64,000 bases of DNA from the NCBI RefSeq assembly GCF_003670295.1, contig NZ_QXJG01000002.1:1-64000 (forward strand). Reading direction: 5' to 3'. The translations under genes were made by a program, and so were the position numbers. Shown piece after piece: positions 1-7,199 of this stretch (position 1 is its first letter; every line of letters begins with the position of its first letter). Source of the stretch: Helicobacter burdigaliensis (GTDB lineage: Bacteria; Campylobacterota; Campylobacteria; Campylobacterales; Helicobacteraceae). Under the pieces are notes generated by a model. That model searched no databases and was not told the DNA's origin. It saw only the letters and a program-made list of their open reading frames with translations.

Positions 1-1
1 T

Positions 2-1438
2 AATGAAGAACTAAAGAAACCTAGTGGAAATGTAAATGAAGAACTACATCTCGTAGGGAATAATGTATTTATTAATGTAGAGGGAATTAAATCTAATTCT
101 GTGATTGCTAGTGCATATAAAAGTGGAGCATTACAGCAAAGCACTACAAACTTTATTACAAATCCTAATGCAATTACTAACTTTAACTTTAGCATAAAAG
201 ATTATGAGAATGTAGAGGGTAATAGCAATAATGCTATTAGCAATAGAGAATTTAAAAAGTATGCGACTATGGCTAGTGCAGAAGATTGGAAAAACTTTGC
301 TAATGGGTGGAATAATAATACAAATAATATGCAAACTTTCTTTGATGAATATCATTTGATTGGTGATATTGATTTTAGCACTTATGTAGATAGCGAGGGA
401 AAGCAAATTGCTATTGATCCGGTGGGGGTTTATCAATATGGGCTTGATGAGAATGGACAACCTACTGAAGAGGATATAAAAGTACCCTTTAATAAAGTCT
501 TTAATGGCAATGGATATACATTAAGTAATGTATTGATTGATACAAACTATCATAGTTTGGGATTATTTGGAAATATCAAAAATGCGAGTATTTCTAATCT
601 TAATATTAATGGGTTAAATTTTAATTATGGCAATCAAGATAGAATTATTAATATTGGTAGCTTTGCAGGACATATAACAAATTCTAATGTTTCTAATATC
701 AATATTAGTAATGTAGGGGAAATAAAGGGAGATTCTGTAGGAATAGCAAGTGGATGGATGCAGGTTACAGCAGGTGGATTTGCAGGCACCGTTACCAATT
801 CTAATATTCGTAGTATTATTTTAAAGAATGTTGAAAGTATTAAAGGACAAAATTCGGAAGGTGTGGAGGGTTACTGGGGTGCTGGAAGAGTAGGGGGATT
901 TATGGGGGTGGCTGTTTATAGTGATAATTATCTTATTGAAAATATTTTTATTGATGGAATAGGCAGTGTAGAAAATCACTTTGACCATGTAAGAGCTAGT
1001 ACAGGAGGTTTCTATGGAGATGGATATATAAGTGGCAAATCGAAAGTAAACAATATAGTCATTAAAAATATTGATAGAATCTATGCTAAAAATGGGCTGG
1101 CATCAGGTTTTGCAAGTGGTACGGAGACCGTTAATAATATCTCTAATATCTATATTTATTTTTCTAAAGATGCAGAGATTGTATCTGATAAAGGAGATGC
1201 TTATAAATTTTCAGCATTCTATGGTGATGCTAAAAATGTAAATGTATATTATCAAGAAGGAAGATTAGTAGGTGTAGGTGAAGGCTCTACTAATGGTAAC
1301 CCTATTAATTATGTAACTTATAAAGAAGATATGGAAAAAGAATTTGATAGCATAGTGGCTAAAGATAGTAGCTTTCAAGATAATGGATGGCATGTAGATG
1401 ATAATGGCAATCTAAGTTTTATAGAAGAAAAGCAATAA
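2..1438 (+). CDS. C-terminal part of a large GLUG-repeat surface protein (5' end outside window)
   Basis: The frame is open from the first bases of the window, so this is the 3' part of a larger gene; the GTG at 101 is only an internal codon. About 478 residues are visible. From roughly residue 165 there are glycine- and asparagine-rich units of the type GLFG-x-(I/V)-x-(N/S)-x-(S/N)-I-x-(N/G)-L (for example GLFGNIKNASISNLNING, then GSFAGHI..., GGFAGTV..., GGFMGVA...). These match the GLUG motif found in filamentous-haemagglutinin-like and IgA-protease-like exoproteins that fold as beta-helices. No transmembrane segment or C-terminal beta-barrel is visible. The frame ends at a TAA (1436-1438), but the same frame stays open for 253 more codons, so the natural C-terminus was probably further on. 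A surface or secreted adhesin is the likely role; the partner secretion system is not visible here. Confidence 0.75.
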   Translation, partial: NEELKKPSGNVNEELHLVGNNVFINVEGIKSNSVIASAYKSGALQQSTTNFITNPNAITNFNFSIKDYENVEGNSNNAISNREFKKYATMASAEDWKNFANGWNNNTNNMQTFFDEYHLIGDIDFSTYVDSEGKQIAIDPVGVYQYGLDENGQPTEEDIKVPFNKVFNGNGYTLSNVLIDTNYHSLGLFGNIKNASISNLNINGLNFNYGNQDRIINIGSFAGHITNSNVSNINISNVGEIKGDSVGIASGWMQVTAGGFAGTVTNSNIRSIILKNVESIKGQNSEGVEGYWGAGRVGGFMGVAVYSDNYLIENIFIDGIGSVENHFDHVRASTGGFYGDGYISGKSKVNNIVIKNIDRIYAKNGLASGFASGTETVNNISNIYIYFSKDAEIVSDKGDAYKFSAFYGDAKNVNVYYQEGRLVGVGEGSTNGNPINYVTYKEDMEKEFDSIVAKDSSFQDNGWHVDDNGNLSFIEEKQ

Positions 1439-2200
1439 AACTTTCTTACCGGCAACGACTTCTCTAGCGATTTAGTAAAACAAATCATCAAAGATTTTTA
1501 TGAGGGTAAAATCATCATTGATTTACAAAACAGCTTTGATGCTAATGGAAACTTTATCTATTCTAGTTTAGATGAATCTTTAAAACAAAGTATTGCATTC
1601 TTATTAGCTTTTAGTGATAAAGACTTAGGAGCATTAGAAACTATTTTAGCAAGTAATCAAACAAATAACTTTGAAATCACAAAACCAGAAATCAACCATA
1701 TAAAAGAAATCCAAAATAAATTTAAAGAAGATATAAAAGCTCTAGGAAGTAAAATAGCCTTTTTAAAAGAAATGGAAAATCTTATCTACTCTTATAACAA
1801 TGCTATTGATGAAAGCCATAAACAAGCTTTAGCAAAAGATATTAAAAAACAATTAGATAAGATGAATAAGATTCAAGAAGAACTAGAAAGCTATGTGGCT
1901 AAAGGAGAATATCACTTTAAAAATGAAGACGGAGAAGAACAAGTGGGCTTTGTAATGCTAACTAATCCTTTTAATCTTGTTTTTAAAGAAAACACAGATG
2001 ATACACTAGATCAAACCCTAACCACACCCCTAAAAGACATTAACTCTTCTATGATAAACAAAGAAAAGGTAGTTTTAGTAAAACCAGCAGAAGAAGAAAA
2101 AGAAGCTCTAGATGAAGAGAAAGGAACTCTAAATAGTAGGACTTGTGTTGTATCAGAGAACTTTAAGACAAATAATCCTTGTATGGCAGAAAGAATTTAA
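1439..2200 (+). pseudogene. Separated C-terminal segment of the GLUG-repeat protein, after an in-frame stop
   Basis: Directly after the TAA at 1436-1438 the same reading frame is open for 253 residues to a TAA at 2198-2200. The segment is acidic and lysine-rich, and its middle (about residues 85-165) looks alpha-helical and coiled-coil-like (FKEDIKALGSKIAFLKEMEN...). It ends in a two-cysteine tail, TCVVSENFKTNNPCMAERI. The protein-like composition and shared frame suggest one ancestral gene split by a nonsense mutation. The first ATG in frame is at 1772, without a clear Shine-Dalgarno site. Alternatives are readthrough, re-initiation at 1772, or a recombination join between two related surface genes. 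Confidence 0.55.
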
Positions 2201-2211
2201 AATTCGTATTG

Positions 2212-2311
2212 GGGTAAGCAATATAAAAGATTTGAAAGATTTTAAGGGGTTCGCAAACCTTATGTTTAGCCTCACCCCTAAAATCTTCCAAAAGCTTTCA
2301 TAGCCTTACCG
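2212..2311 (+). other. Large multi-stem hairpin downstream of the adhesin gene
   Basis: The arms around 2237-2250 (AGATTTTAAGGGGT) and 2274-2286 (ACCCCTAAAATCT) pair over 13 bases with one bulged A. Inside them GCAAAC (2252-2257) can pair with GTTT-GC (2264-2270). Outside them GGTAAG (2214-2219) can pair with CTTACC (2305-2310). No U-run follows, so it is not a canonical terminator. It could end transcription of the adhesin gene, protect its 3' end, or be part of a small RNA. Confidence 0.4.
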
Positions 2312-2313
2312 CC

Positions 2314-2423
2314 ACTACTAGAATTTATTTTTACTATTTCAAAACTTATGAATCTTTTAAGACATTGACTTCCTGAAAAGCCCTTTAAGGCTTTTATTAT
2401 ATGCTGTAACTACTAGAATTTAT
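2314..2423 (+). repeat. 15-bp direct repeat pair
   Basis: ACTACTAGAATTTAT occurs at 2314-2328 and again at 2409-2423, 95 bp apart, just after the large stem-loop. A diverged relative (AACTATTGGAATTGA) lies at 53056-53070, downstream of the nucleotide-sugar dehydrogenase gene. Function is unknown. Confidence 0.45.
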
Positions 2424-2464
2424 AATTATTTTTATTGCTGTAAATAATCCTAAACTACTTATAT

Positions 2465-2499
2465 TGTCATTGCGAGGAGCGTTAGCGACGAAGCAATCT
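2465..2499 (+). repeat. REP-like palindromic repeat, family 1
   Basis: Begins TGTCATTGCGAGGAGC and ends AGCAATCT; ATTGC and GCAAT at the ends form a dyad around a GCGACGAAG core. The same element recurs at 3034-3068 (inverted), 25039-25070 (inverted), 30021-30053 (partial) and 44627-44660, always between genes. Confidence 0.8.
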
Positions 2500-2531
2500 A
2501 ATTGCCAGAATCTTAAAAAAACCTTTCATAA

Positions 2532-2628
2532 AAACTTAAATTGCAATGTAAGCCTATGGACTGCCACGAGCTAAAGCTATTGCAGTAACAAAGATAAAAA
2601 CTCTTTACTGTAAAAGAATTCTCGTGGC
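2532..2628 (+). repeat. Composite repeat module shared with 29980-30407
   Basis: The stretch 2541-2562 (GCAATGTAAGCCTATGGACT core) recurs in direct orientation at 30386-30407. The stretch 2600-2628, ending AAAGAATTCTCGTGGC, recurs inverted at 29980-30008 with two mismatches over 29 bases. Between them CTGCCACGAGC (2561-2571) matches an arm of the family-2 palindrome at 24950-24978. This is non-coding. Confidence 0.55.
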
Positions 2629-2942
2629 TTAAGGGAAGAAAACTTTGGTATTCTACTCTCCTTGAAAGAAATTTTTTAAATAAAGAGTATGGTGTAATAA
2701 ATAAAATAAAAGATGATGAAACTTTATATAAAAAGTGTTTTTTCACAAAAACGCCTCTCCCCCTCCCCACTCCCCCGAGCACAAAAAGCTCCCTTTGTGG
2801 TGGAGAACCTCGCCTTTTCTGCTTCTAGCTTTCGTGCAAGCGTTGCACTCTTACAATTCTTTTTCTACACTCCAGCACCACGAAGCAGAGCGAGAGAATG
2901 TTTGCAAAAAACCTTTTAGATTTGCACTTTGCTTTGCTCGTG

Positions 2943-3170
2943 GATAGTTTGGCGTGTATGCTTTGGCACAATGTGCCTCGCAATGACAGGAGAGAGGGGG
3001 GTGTAATGATGAAATAGATTTGTAGTGGTTAAAATTAGATTGCTTCGTTGCTTTGCTCCTCGCAATGAAAGGTGGGTGGGGTAAAATCTTGCGATGACAA
3101 GAGAAAATATTTTGCTTGTTCTTTTGGATTTGCATTGTGTTTTGTTTATGGATAGTTTCGTTTGTATGCT
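2943..3170. repeat. Diverged direct repeats around an inverted REP copy
   Basis: GATAGTTTGGCGTGTATGCT at 2943-2962 and GATAGTTTCGTTTGTATGCT at 3151-3170 are diverged direct copies, each preceded by related TTTGCA-TTTG text. Between them 3034-3068 is a family-1 palindromic repeat in inverted orientation (ATTGCTTCGTTGC...CTCCTCGCAATG). This suggests a decayed tandem duplication. Confidence 0.5.
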
Positions 3171-3211
3171 ATTTAGTTAATTTTTGCTTTTTAAAAGAAT
3201 GATAGTTACCA

Positions 3212-3234
3212 AAAAGGCGATTTAATCGCCTTTT
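3212..3234. terminator. Rho-independent terminator hairpin, likely bidirectional
   Basis: AAAAGGCGATT and AATCGCCTTTT pair over 11 bases around a single T, giving an A-run before and a T-run after the stem on either strand. It lies just past the stop of the minus-strand gene at 3244. Confidence 0.7.
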
Positions 3235-3243
3235 AATAGGTAT

Positions 3244-3969
3244 TTATTTGCAAATAAAAATTGCTTTAGCTTTTAGTGTCCTTAGTGCTTTTTTGTCTTG
3301 AGGCATAGAAATATTTTCAAGTGAAACATCACTAGAAGCTCCTAGCATAAGACTATTTTTTCTCATAAGAGGGGAAGGCATGCTAAGATCATTTTCTCCT
3401 AAAGCAACCTCTTGCACTGAACATTTCTTTTGTGTAATTTTAGAGTAATCTTTGGCTTTTTGCATAATTTGAATCAAAATTTCTTCTTGTAATTTTTTGT
3501 CAAAATTTTTAACACTTTCTTGAGTGGCAATATTTTCACTTTTTGGAATAGGGAATAATAGCCATTTATTGTTAGAAACTTCTTTTTCTATAAATTTCAA
3601 ATAGTGATTAAAAGTTTCAATCTCTTTTTGGGTATTGAAATTACATTCTAAATTATATGAGGTTTCAAAGCCACTTTGTTGTTTTGTGTTATTTTTATAC
3701 TCATAAAAGGGATTGATTTCAAAGCCACCTCCCATACAAATATCCCCTAAAACTTGCTTATTAATTGCATTAAAAGTTTTGATAATAGAGTTTTTATCTT
3801 CTAATGAGAGATTTTTTGTTTCTCTTAATTTTTGAGAGCCTAATATTTGGATATTACTTTTATAAGAATTGTTGGGTATTTCTTTTGAAAGCTCAAAGTT
3901 TTGTGATATTTTCATCTCTGCTAATAATAGTCCGCTCATAAAAGTAGCAAGTAGTAACATTTTTTTCAT
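3244..3969 (-). CDS. Periplasmic SIMPL/DUF541-like protein
   Basis: About 241 residues with an N-terminal signal peptide (MKKMLLLATFMSGLLLAEM). The body, with repeated Tyr/Asn-containing beta strands and an amphipathic helix of the type NFDKKLQEEILIQIMQKAKDY, resembles SIMPL (DUF541) domain proteins, which are periplasmic or outer-membrane proteins of poorly known function. Two cysteines in the middle (DICMGGG, NLECNF) and one near KKCSV are visible. The start is the ATG at 3969, because AAGGA lies 6 bases upstream; an in-frame TTG at 3975 is too close to that site. The gene stands alone, with a terminator after it. The family assignment is from overall pattern only. Confidence 0.7.
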   Translation of the reverse strand: MKKMLLLATFMSGLLLAEMKISQNFELSKEIPNNSYKSNIQILGSQKLRETKNLSLEDKNSIIKTFNAINKQVLGDICMGGGFEINPFYEYKNNTKQQSGFETSYNLECNFNTQKEIETFNHYLKFIEKEVSNNKWLLFPIPKSENIATQESVKNFDKKLQEEILIQIMQKAKDYSKITQKKCSVQEVALGENDLSMPSPLMRKNSLMLGASSDVSLENISMPQDKKALRTLKAKAIFICK

Positions 3970-4068
3970 AAACAATCCTTGGTGTAGAAATTTGTATATT
4001 ATAACAATATATAATTTTAGAAAGTCTTATTTTAAAAAATATATATGAAGTATATATGAAGTTTGAGA

Positions 4069-4090
4069 GTTAAAGCCATTTGGCTTTAAC
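4069..4090. terminator. Hairpin downstream of rplT
   Basis: GTTAAAGCC and GGCTTTAAC pair over 9 bases with an ATTT loop. A T-run follows on the plus strand (TTTTT) but not on the minus strand, where the rplT transcript arrives, so it would be an atypical terminator for the thrS-infC-rpmI-rplT transcript. A direct repeat TATATATGAAG (two copies) sits at about 4040-4061. Confidence 0.45.
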
Positions 4091-4098
4091 TTTTTATA

Positions 4099-4452
4099 TT
4101 AGAGGGCTTTTTTAGCACTCTCTACAATTTTTGCAAAGTTTTCTGGCTCATTCATAGCAATATCTGCTAGTATTTTTCTATCTAGCGCAATGCCTGCCTT
4201 TTTTAAGCCAAACATAAATCTTGAATAAGAGATTGCATTCATTCTGCAAGCAGCATTGATTCTTACAATCCAAAGTTTTCTAAAATCTCTTTTCTTTTGT
4301 TTTCTATCGCGAAACGCATAACATAAACTTCTCTCTAATTGCTCTTTAGCTTTTCTAAAATGTTTGCGTCTTGCACTATAGAAACCTCTTGCTAGTTTTA
4401 AAACTTTTTTGTGTCTTCTTCTTCTTACGACACCTGTTTTTACTCTTGCCAT
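4099..4452 (-). CDS. rplT: 50S ribosomal protein L20
   Basis: 117 residues, the usual L20 length. It starts [21 protein letters not shown] and carries the conserved [18 protein letters not shown] block and the ADIA(M)NEP near the C-terminus. L20 is an early 23S rRNA assembly protein and in many bacteria represses its own operon. It is the last gene of thrS-infC-rpmI-rplT, about 95 bases after rpmI; that gap is the expected site for L20-binding structures, but I did not find a convincing one by eye. Confidence 0.97.
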   Translation of the reverse strand: MARVKTGVVRRRRHKKVLKLARGFYSARRKHFRKAKEQLERSLCYAFRDRKQKKRDFRKLWIVRINAACRMNAISYSRFMFGLKKAGIALDRKILADIAMNEPENFAKIVESAKKAL

Positions 4453-4547
4453 TTTAATTCCTTTACCATATTGTGGTGTGGTATTTCTACCAAACTTGCC
4501 CTAACTTTAGGGGAATGACATACTAAAATGTATGAAACTTTAAAACC

Positions 4548-4742
4548 TTATGCCATACATAGCATTTTTTTAACAGATTCAAGATTTGCATCATGAACAT
4601 ATTTTGGTGCATTTAAGTTTGCGATTTTTCTTGGTCGCTTTTTAGTCAAAATATGGCTTTTATAAGCAGAACCGCGTTTAACAAGATTCTTTTTAAGCTT
4701 GAATCTCTTCGCTGCACCACGATTTGTTTTCATTTTTGGCAT
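4548..4742 (-). CDS. rpmI: 50S ribosomal protein L35
   Basis: 64 residues, very basic, starting [17 protein letters not shown] with the conserved SHILTKK(R)P-RKI segment. L35 binds 23S rRNA in the large subunit. It sits between infC and rplT, the conserved bacterial order; the ATG at 4742 is preceded by an AAAGGAG site on the minus strand. Confidence 0.97.
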   Translation of the reverse strand: MPKMKTNRGAAKRFKLKKNLVKRGSAYKSHILTKKRPRKIANLNAPKYVHDANLESVKKMLCMA

Positions 4743-4767
4743 CGCTTTACTCCTTTCATAAGATAAA

Positions 4768-5283
4768 TTATTTTTTGGGGGTTACGAGCATATTTACATA
4801 ACGCCCTTCTACTTTGAAATCTCTATCTACATTTGCAACATCTTCTAACATTGTAGCAACTTTTTCTAAGACTTCAAAACCTGCTTGAGGCTCACTCACC
4901 TCACGCCCACGCAAGAAAACTCTAAATCTTACATGCTTGTTTTCTTCTAAGAATTCTCTTGCATGTTTTACTTTGTAATTAATATCATTGATTGCTATCT
5001 TTACAGAAAGCTTTATCTCTTTGATTTCAATTTGTTTTTGTTTTTTCTTGGCTTCTTTTAGCTTTTTTTCTTGTTGGTAGCGAAACTTCCCATAATCCAT
5101 AATTTTACATACAGGAGGCTTTGCATTTGCTGCAATCAAAACTAAATCTAGTCCTTTTTGTTCTGCAATTTTTAGGGCTTCTTGTGAGCTTATTACTCCA
5201 TATTGCTCACCATCATCGCCCACACAACGAACTTCTGGAAAATCAATCTCCTCATTTAGGATCACTTCTTCATTTTTACTCAA
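4768..5283 (-). CDS. infC: Translation initiation factor IF-3
   Basis: 171 residues with the N-domain ([41 protein letters not shown]), the lysine-rich linker ([15 protein letters not shown]) and the C-domain ([14 protein letters not shown]...GRE). IF-3 binds the 30S subunit and checks start-codon choice. The only start that preserves the conserved N-terminus is TTG at 5283, overlapping the thrS stop (TTGA), with GAGG about 9 bases upstream. Non-AUG starts are a hallmark of infC in many bacteria, where IF-3 represses its own translation by rejecting such codons. Translation is probably also coupled to thrS. Confidence 0.96.
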   Translation of the reverse strand: MSKNEEVILNEEIDFPEVRCVGDDGEQYGVISSQEALKIAEQKGLDLVLIAANAKPPVCKIMDYGKFRYQQEKKLKEAKKKQKQIEIKEIKLSVKIAINDINYKVKHAREFLEENKHVRFRVFLRGREVSEPQAGFEVLEKVATMLEDVANVDRDFKVEGRYVNMLVTPKK

Positions 5284-7097
5284 AAACTAACCTCACTCAT
5301 TTTCTCCTTTAATAGTTTAATAAACTCCTCTTTTTGCATTATACTTTGTTCTTTGTTTCTTCTATCTCTAATGGATACTTTTTGTTCTTCTACCTCCTTA
5401 GCTCCGATTACTGCTATCATAGGAACTCTTTGTTTTTCAGCATTTCTAATGCGTTTATTAAGAGTTTCATTTTTATTTTCAATTTCTGCATAAATACCAA
5501 ATCTTAAAAGCTCATTACGCAAATTTTTTGCATAGGCATTTTGATCTTCACCAATAGGTATAATAATAAGCTGTGTAGGAGCCACAAAGAAAGGAAATTC
5601 TCCTCCAAAATGTTCTGTTAATATAGCAATAAATCTTTCAAAACTTCCTAAAATTGCTCTATGAATCATTACAGGTTGCTGTGCGCTGTTTTGCTCATCT
5701 GTGTATTCTAGTTTAAAGCGTTCTGGTAAGTTCATATCAATCTGAATAGTTCCACATTGCCATTTTCTGCCAATTGCATCTGTGATTTTAATATCAATCT
5801 TAGGCCCATAAAATGCACCTCCACCCTCATCAATTTTATAAGGGATTTTGCAAACTTCAAGAGCATTTTTTAAAGCAAGTGTAGCTTCTTCCCATACAGC
5901 ATCATCGCCTATGGATTTTTCTGGGCGTGTAGAGATTTCCATTTCATAGCTAAAATCAAATGCGGCCATAATTTTTTGTGTAAAATCAATAATATTTTGC
6001 ACTTCATTTGCGATTTGATTAGGACGACAGAAAATATGTGCATCATCTTGTGTGAATTCTCTAACCCTTAAAAGTCCGTGCAATACCCCACTTTTTTCAT
6101 GGCGATGGACTACACCATATTCATAAAATCTTAAAGGCAAGTCGCGATAGCTTCTCAAAGTATTTTGATAAACTTTGATATGTCCCACACAATTCATAGG
6201 TTTAATGCCGTATTCTACTTCATCAATAGTAGTAAAATACATATTTTCACCATAATTTGCATAATGTCCGCTTGTCTTCCATACTGCACTTTTTAGAATC
6301 TCTGGACCCCTTACAGGCTCATATTCACGCTCTATTAGTGCTTGTGTTAAAAGCTTTTCAATATTTCTTCTAAGTCTTGCACCTTTTGGAAGCCATATTG
6401 GAAGCCCTGCACCTACTTCTTCATCAAATGTAAAAAGCTCCATTTCCACACAAAGCTTTCTATGATCGCGTTTTTTGGCTTCTTCCATTTGTCTTAGATA
6501 TTGATTAAGACTTTCTTTATCTGCAAAAGCAATGCCGTAGATTCTTGTTAGCATTTCTGCTTTTTCATCTCCTCCTAAATATGCTCCTGCAATTTTAGTG
6601 AGTTTAAATGCTTGGAGAAGCTTTAGAGTAGGCAAGTGGGGGCCTCTGCATAAATCTTCAAATTCACCTTGTGAATAAATGCTAAGTGTCCCATCGCCTT
6701 GTGGAATTTTACTGATTACAGCTTGTTTTAAGTCATCATTGGCAAATTTTGCAATTGCCTCTTCTCTTTTTAAGCTATATTTTGTAATTTTTTCGCCTTT
6801 TTTAGCAATTTCTTTCATTTTGGCTTCTATTTTTGGTAAATCTTCTTCGCTAATTTTTTGATTCACTCTAAAATCATAATAGAAACCCTCATCTACCACA
6901 GGACCGACGAAAAATTGCGCTTCTTTGTAGAGTGCTTTGATGGCTTCTGCCATTAAATGTGCACAAGTGTGTCGCATAATTGCTAAGGATAGAGGAGAAT
7001 TATCAAAATAGATTTCTTCTCCATTTATATTAAGTTCTTGTGCTGTTTGTGTATCATAAATCTCATTTTGGATTTTATAACCTATTATTTGAGACAT
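5280..7097 (-). CDS. thrS: Threonine--tRNA ligase
   Basis: 605 residues. The N-terminus is short for the family (about 640 in E. coli): little of a TGS domain precedes the editing domain with its HTCAH pair (residues 43 and 47) and CRGPHLP. The class II catalytic core has motif 2 ([25 protein letters not shown]), the zinc cysteine in KPMNCVGH, and motif 3 ([12 protein letters not shown]). An anticodon-binding domain follows. It charges tRNA-Thr. It is the first gene of the thrS-infC-rpmI-rplT operon and overlaps infC by 4 bases. Confidence 0.97.
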   Translation of the reverse strand: MSQIIGYKIQNEIYDTQTAQELNINGEEIYFDNSPLSLAIMRHTCAHLMAEAIKALYKEAQFFVGPVVDEGFYYDFRVNQKISEEDLPKIEAKMKEIAKKGEKITKYSLKREEAIAKFANDDLKQAVISKIPQGDGTLSIYSQGEFEDLCRGPHLPTLKLLQAFKLTKIAGAYLGGDEKAEMLTRIYGIAFADKESLNQYLRQMEEAKKRDHRKLCVEMELFTFDEEVGAGLPIWLPKGARLRRNIEKLLTQALIEREYEPVRGPEILKSAVWKTSGHYANYGENMYFTTIDEVEYGIKPMNCVGHIKVYQNTLRSYRDLPLRFYEYGVVHRHEKSGVLHGLLRVREFTQDDAHIFCRPNQIANEVQNIIDFTQKIMAAFDFSYEMEISTRPEKSIGDDAVWEEATLALKNALEVCKIPYKIDEGGGAFYGPKIDIKITDAIGRKWQCGTIQIDMNLPERFKLEYTDEQNSAQQPVMIHRAILGSFERFIAILTEHFGGEFPFFVAPTQLIIIPIGEDQNAYAKNLRNELLRFGIYAEIENKNETLNKRIRNAEKQRVPMIAVIGAKEVEEQKVSIRDRRNKEQSIMQKEEFIKLLKEKMSEVSF

Positions 7098-7169
7098 TAA
7101 AAACTTGCCTTTTTACTTTATAAATTTTAAAACAAAAAGCTTATTATAGCAAAAAAACAACAATTATGG

Positions 7170-7199
7170 CTTAATCTAAAGTAAGTTCTTTAGATTAAG
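7170..7199 (-). terminator. Terminator hairpin at the end of ccsBA
   Basis: CTTAATCTAAAG and CTTTAGATTAAG form a perfect 12-bp stem with loop TAAGTT. The right arm overlaps the ccsBA stop codon. On the minus strand a T7 run follows about 10 bases after the stem. Confidence 0.7.

Larger units (their letters stand above)
2201..3243. other. 1-kb repeat-rich intergenic region
   Basis: No convincing gene is present. The short open frames on both strands run through palindromic repeats and have no ribosome site or protein-like composition. The stretch holds a large stem-loop (2212-2311), a 15-bp direct repeat (2314 and 2409), copies of the palindromic TGTCATTGCGAGG repeat in both orientations (2465-2499 and 3034-3068), modules shared with 29980-30407, and a terminator hairpin at the right end. 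It looks like an accumulation site for small repeats. Confidence 0.6.

Noticed and set aside
131-460. Minus-strand frame of 109 residues opposite the adhesin
   Set aside because: It is the shadow of the plus-strand repeat gene; no ribosome site and Ile-rich composition typical of antisense frames.
2513-3135. Several 60-95 residue frames on both strands in the 2.2-3.2 kb gap
   Set aside because: They run through palindromic repeats, lack ribosome sites and have skewed composition (Ser, Phe, Arg-rich from repeats).
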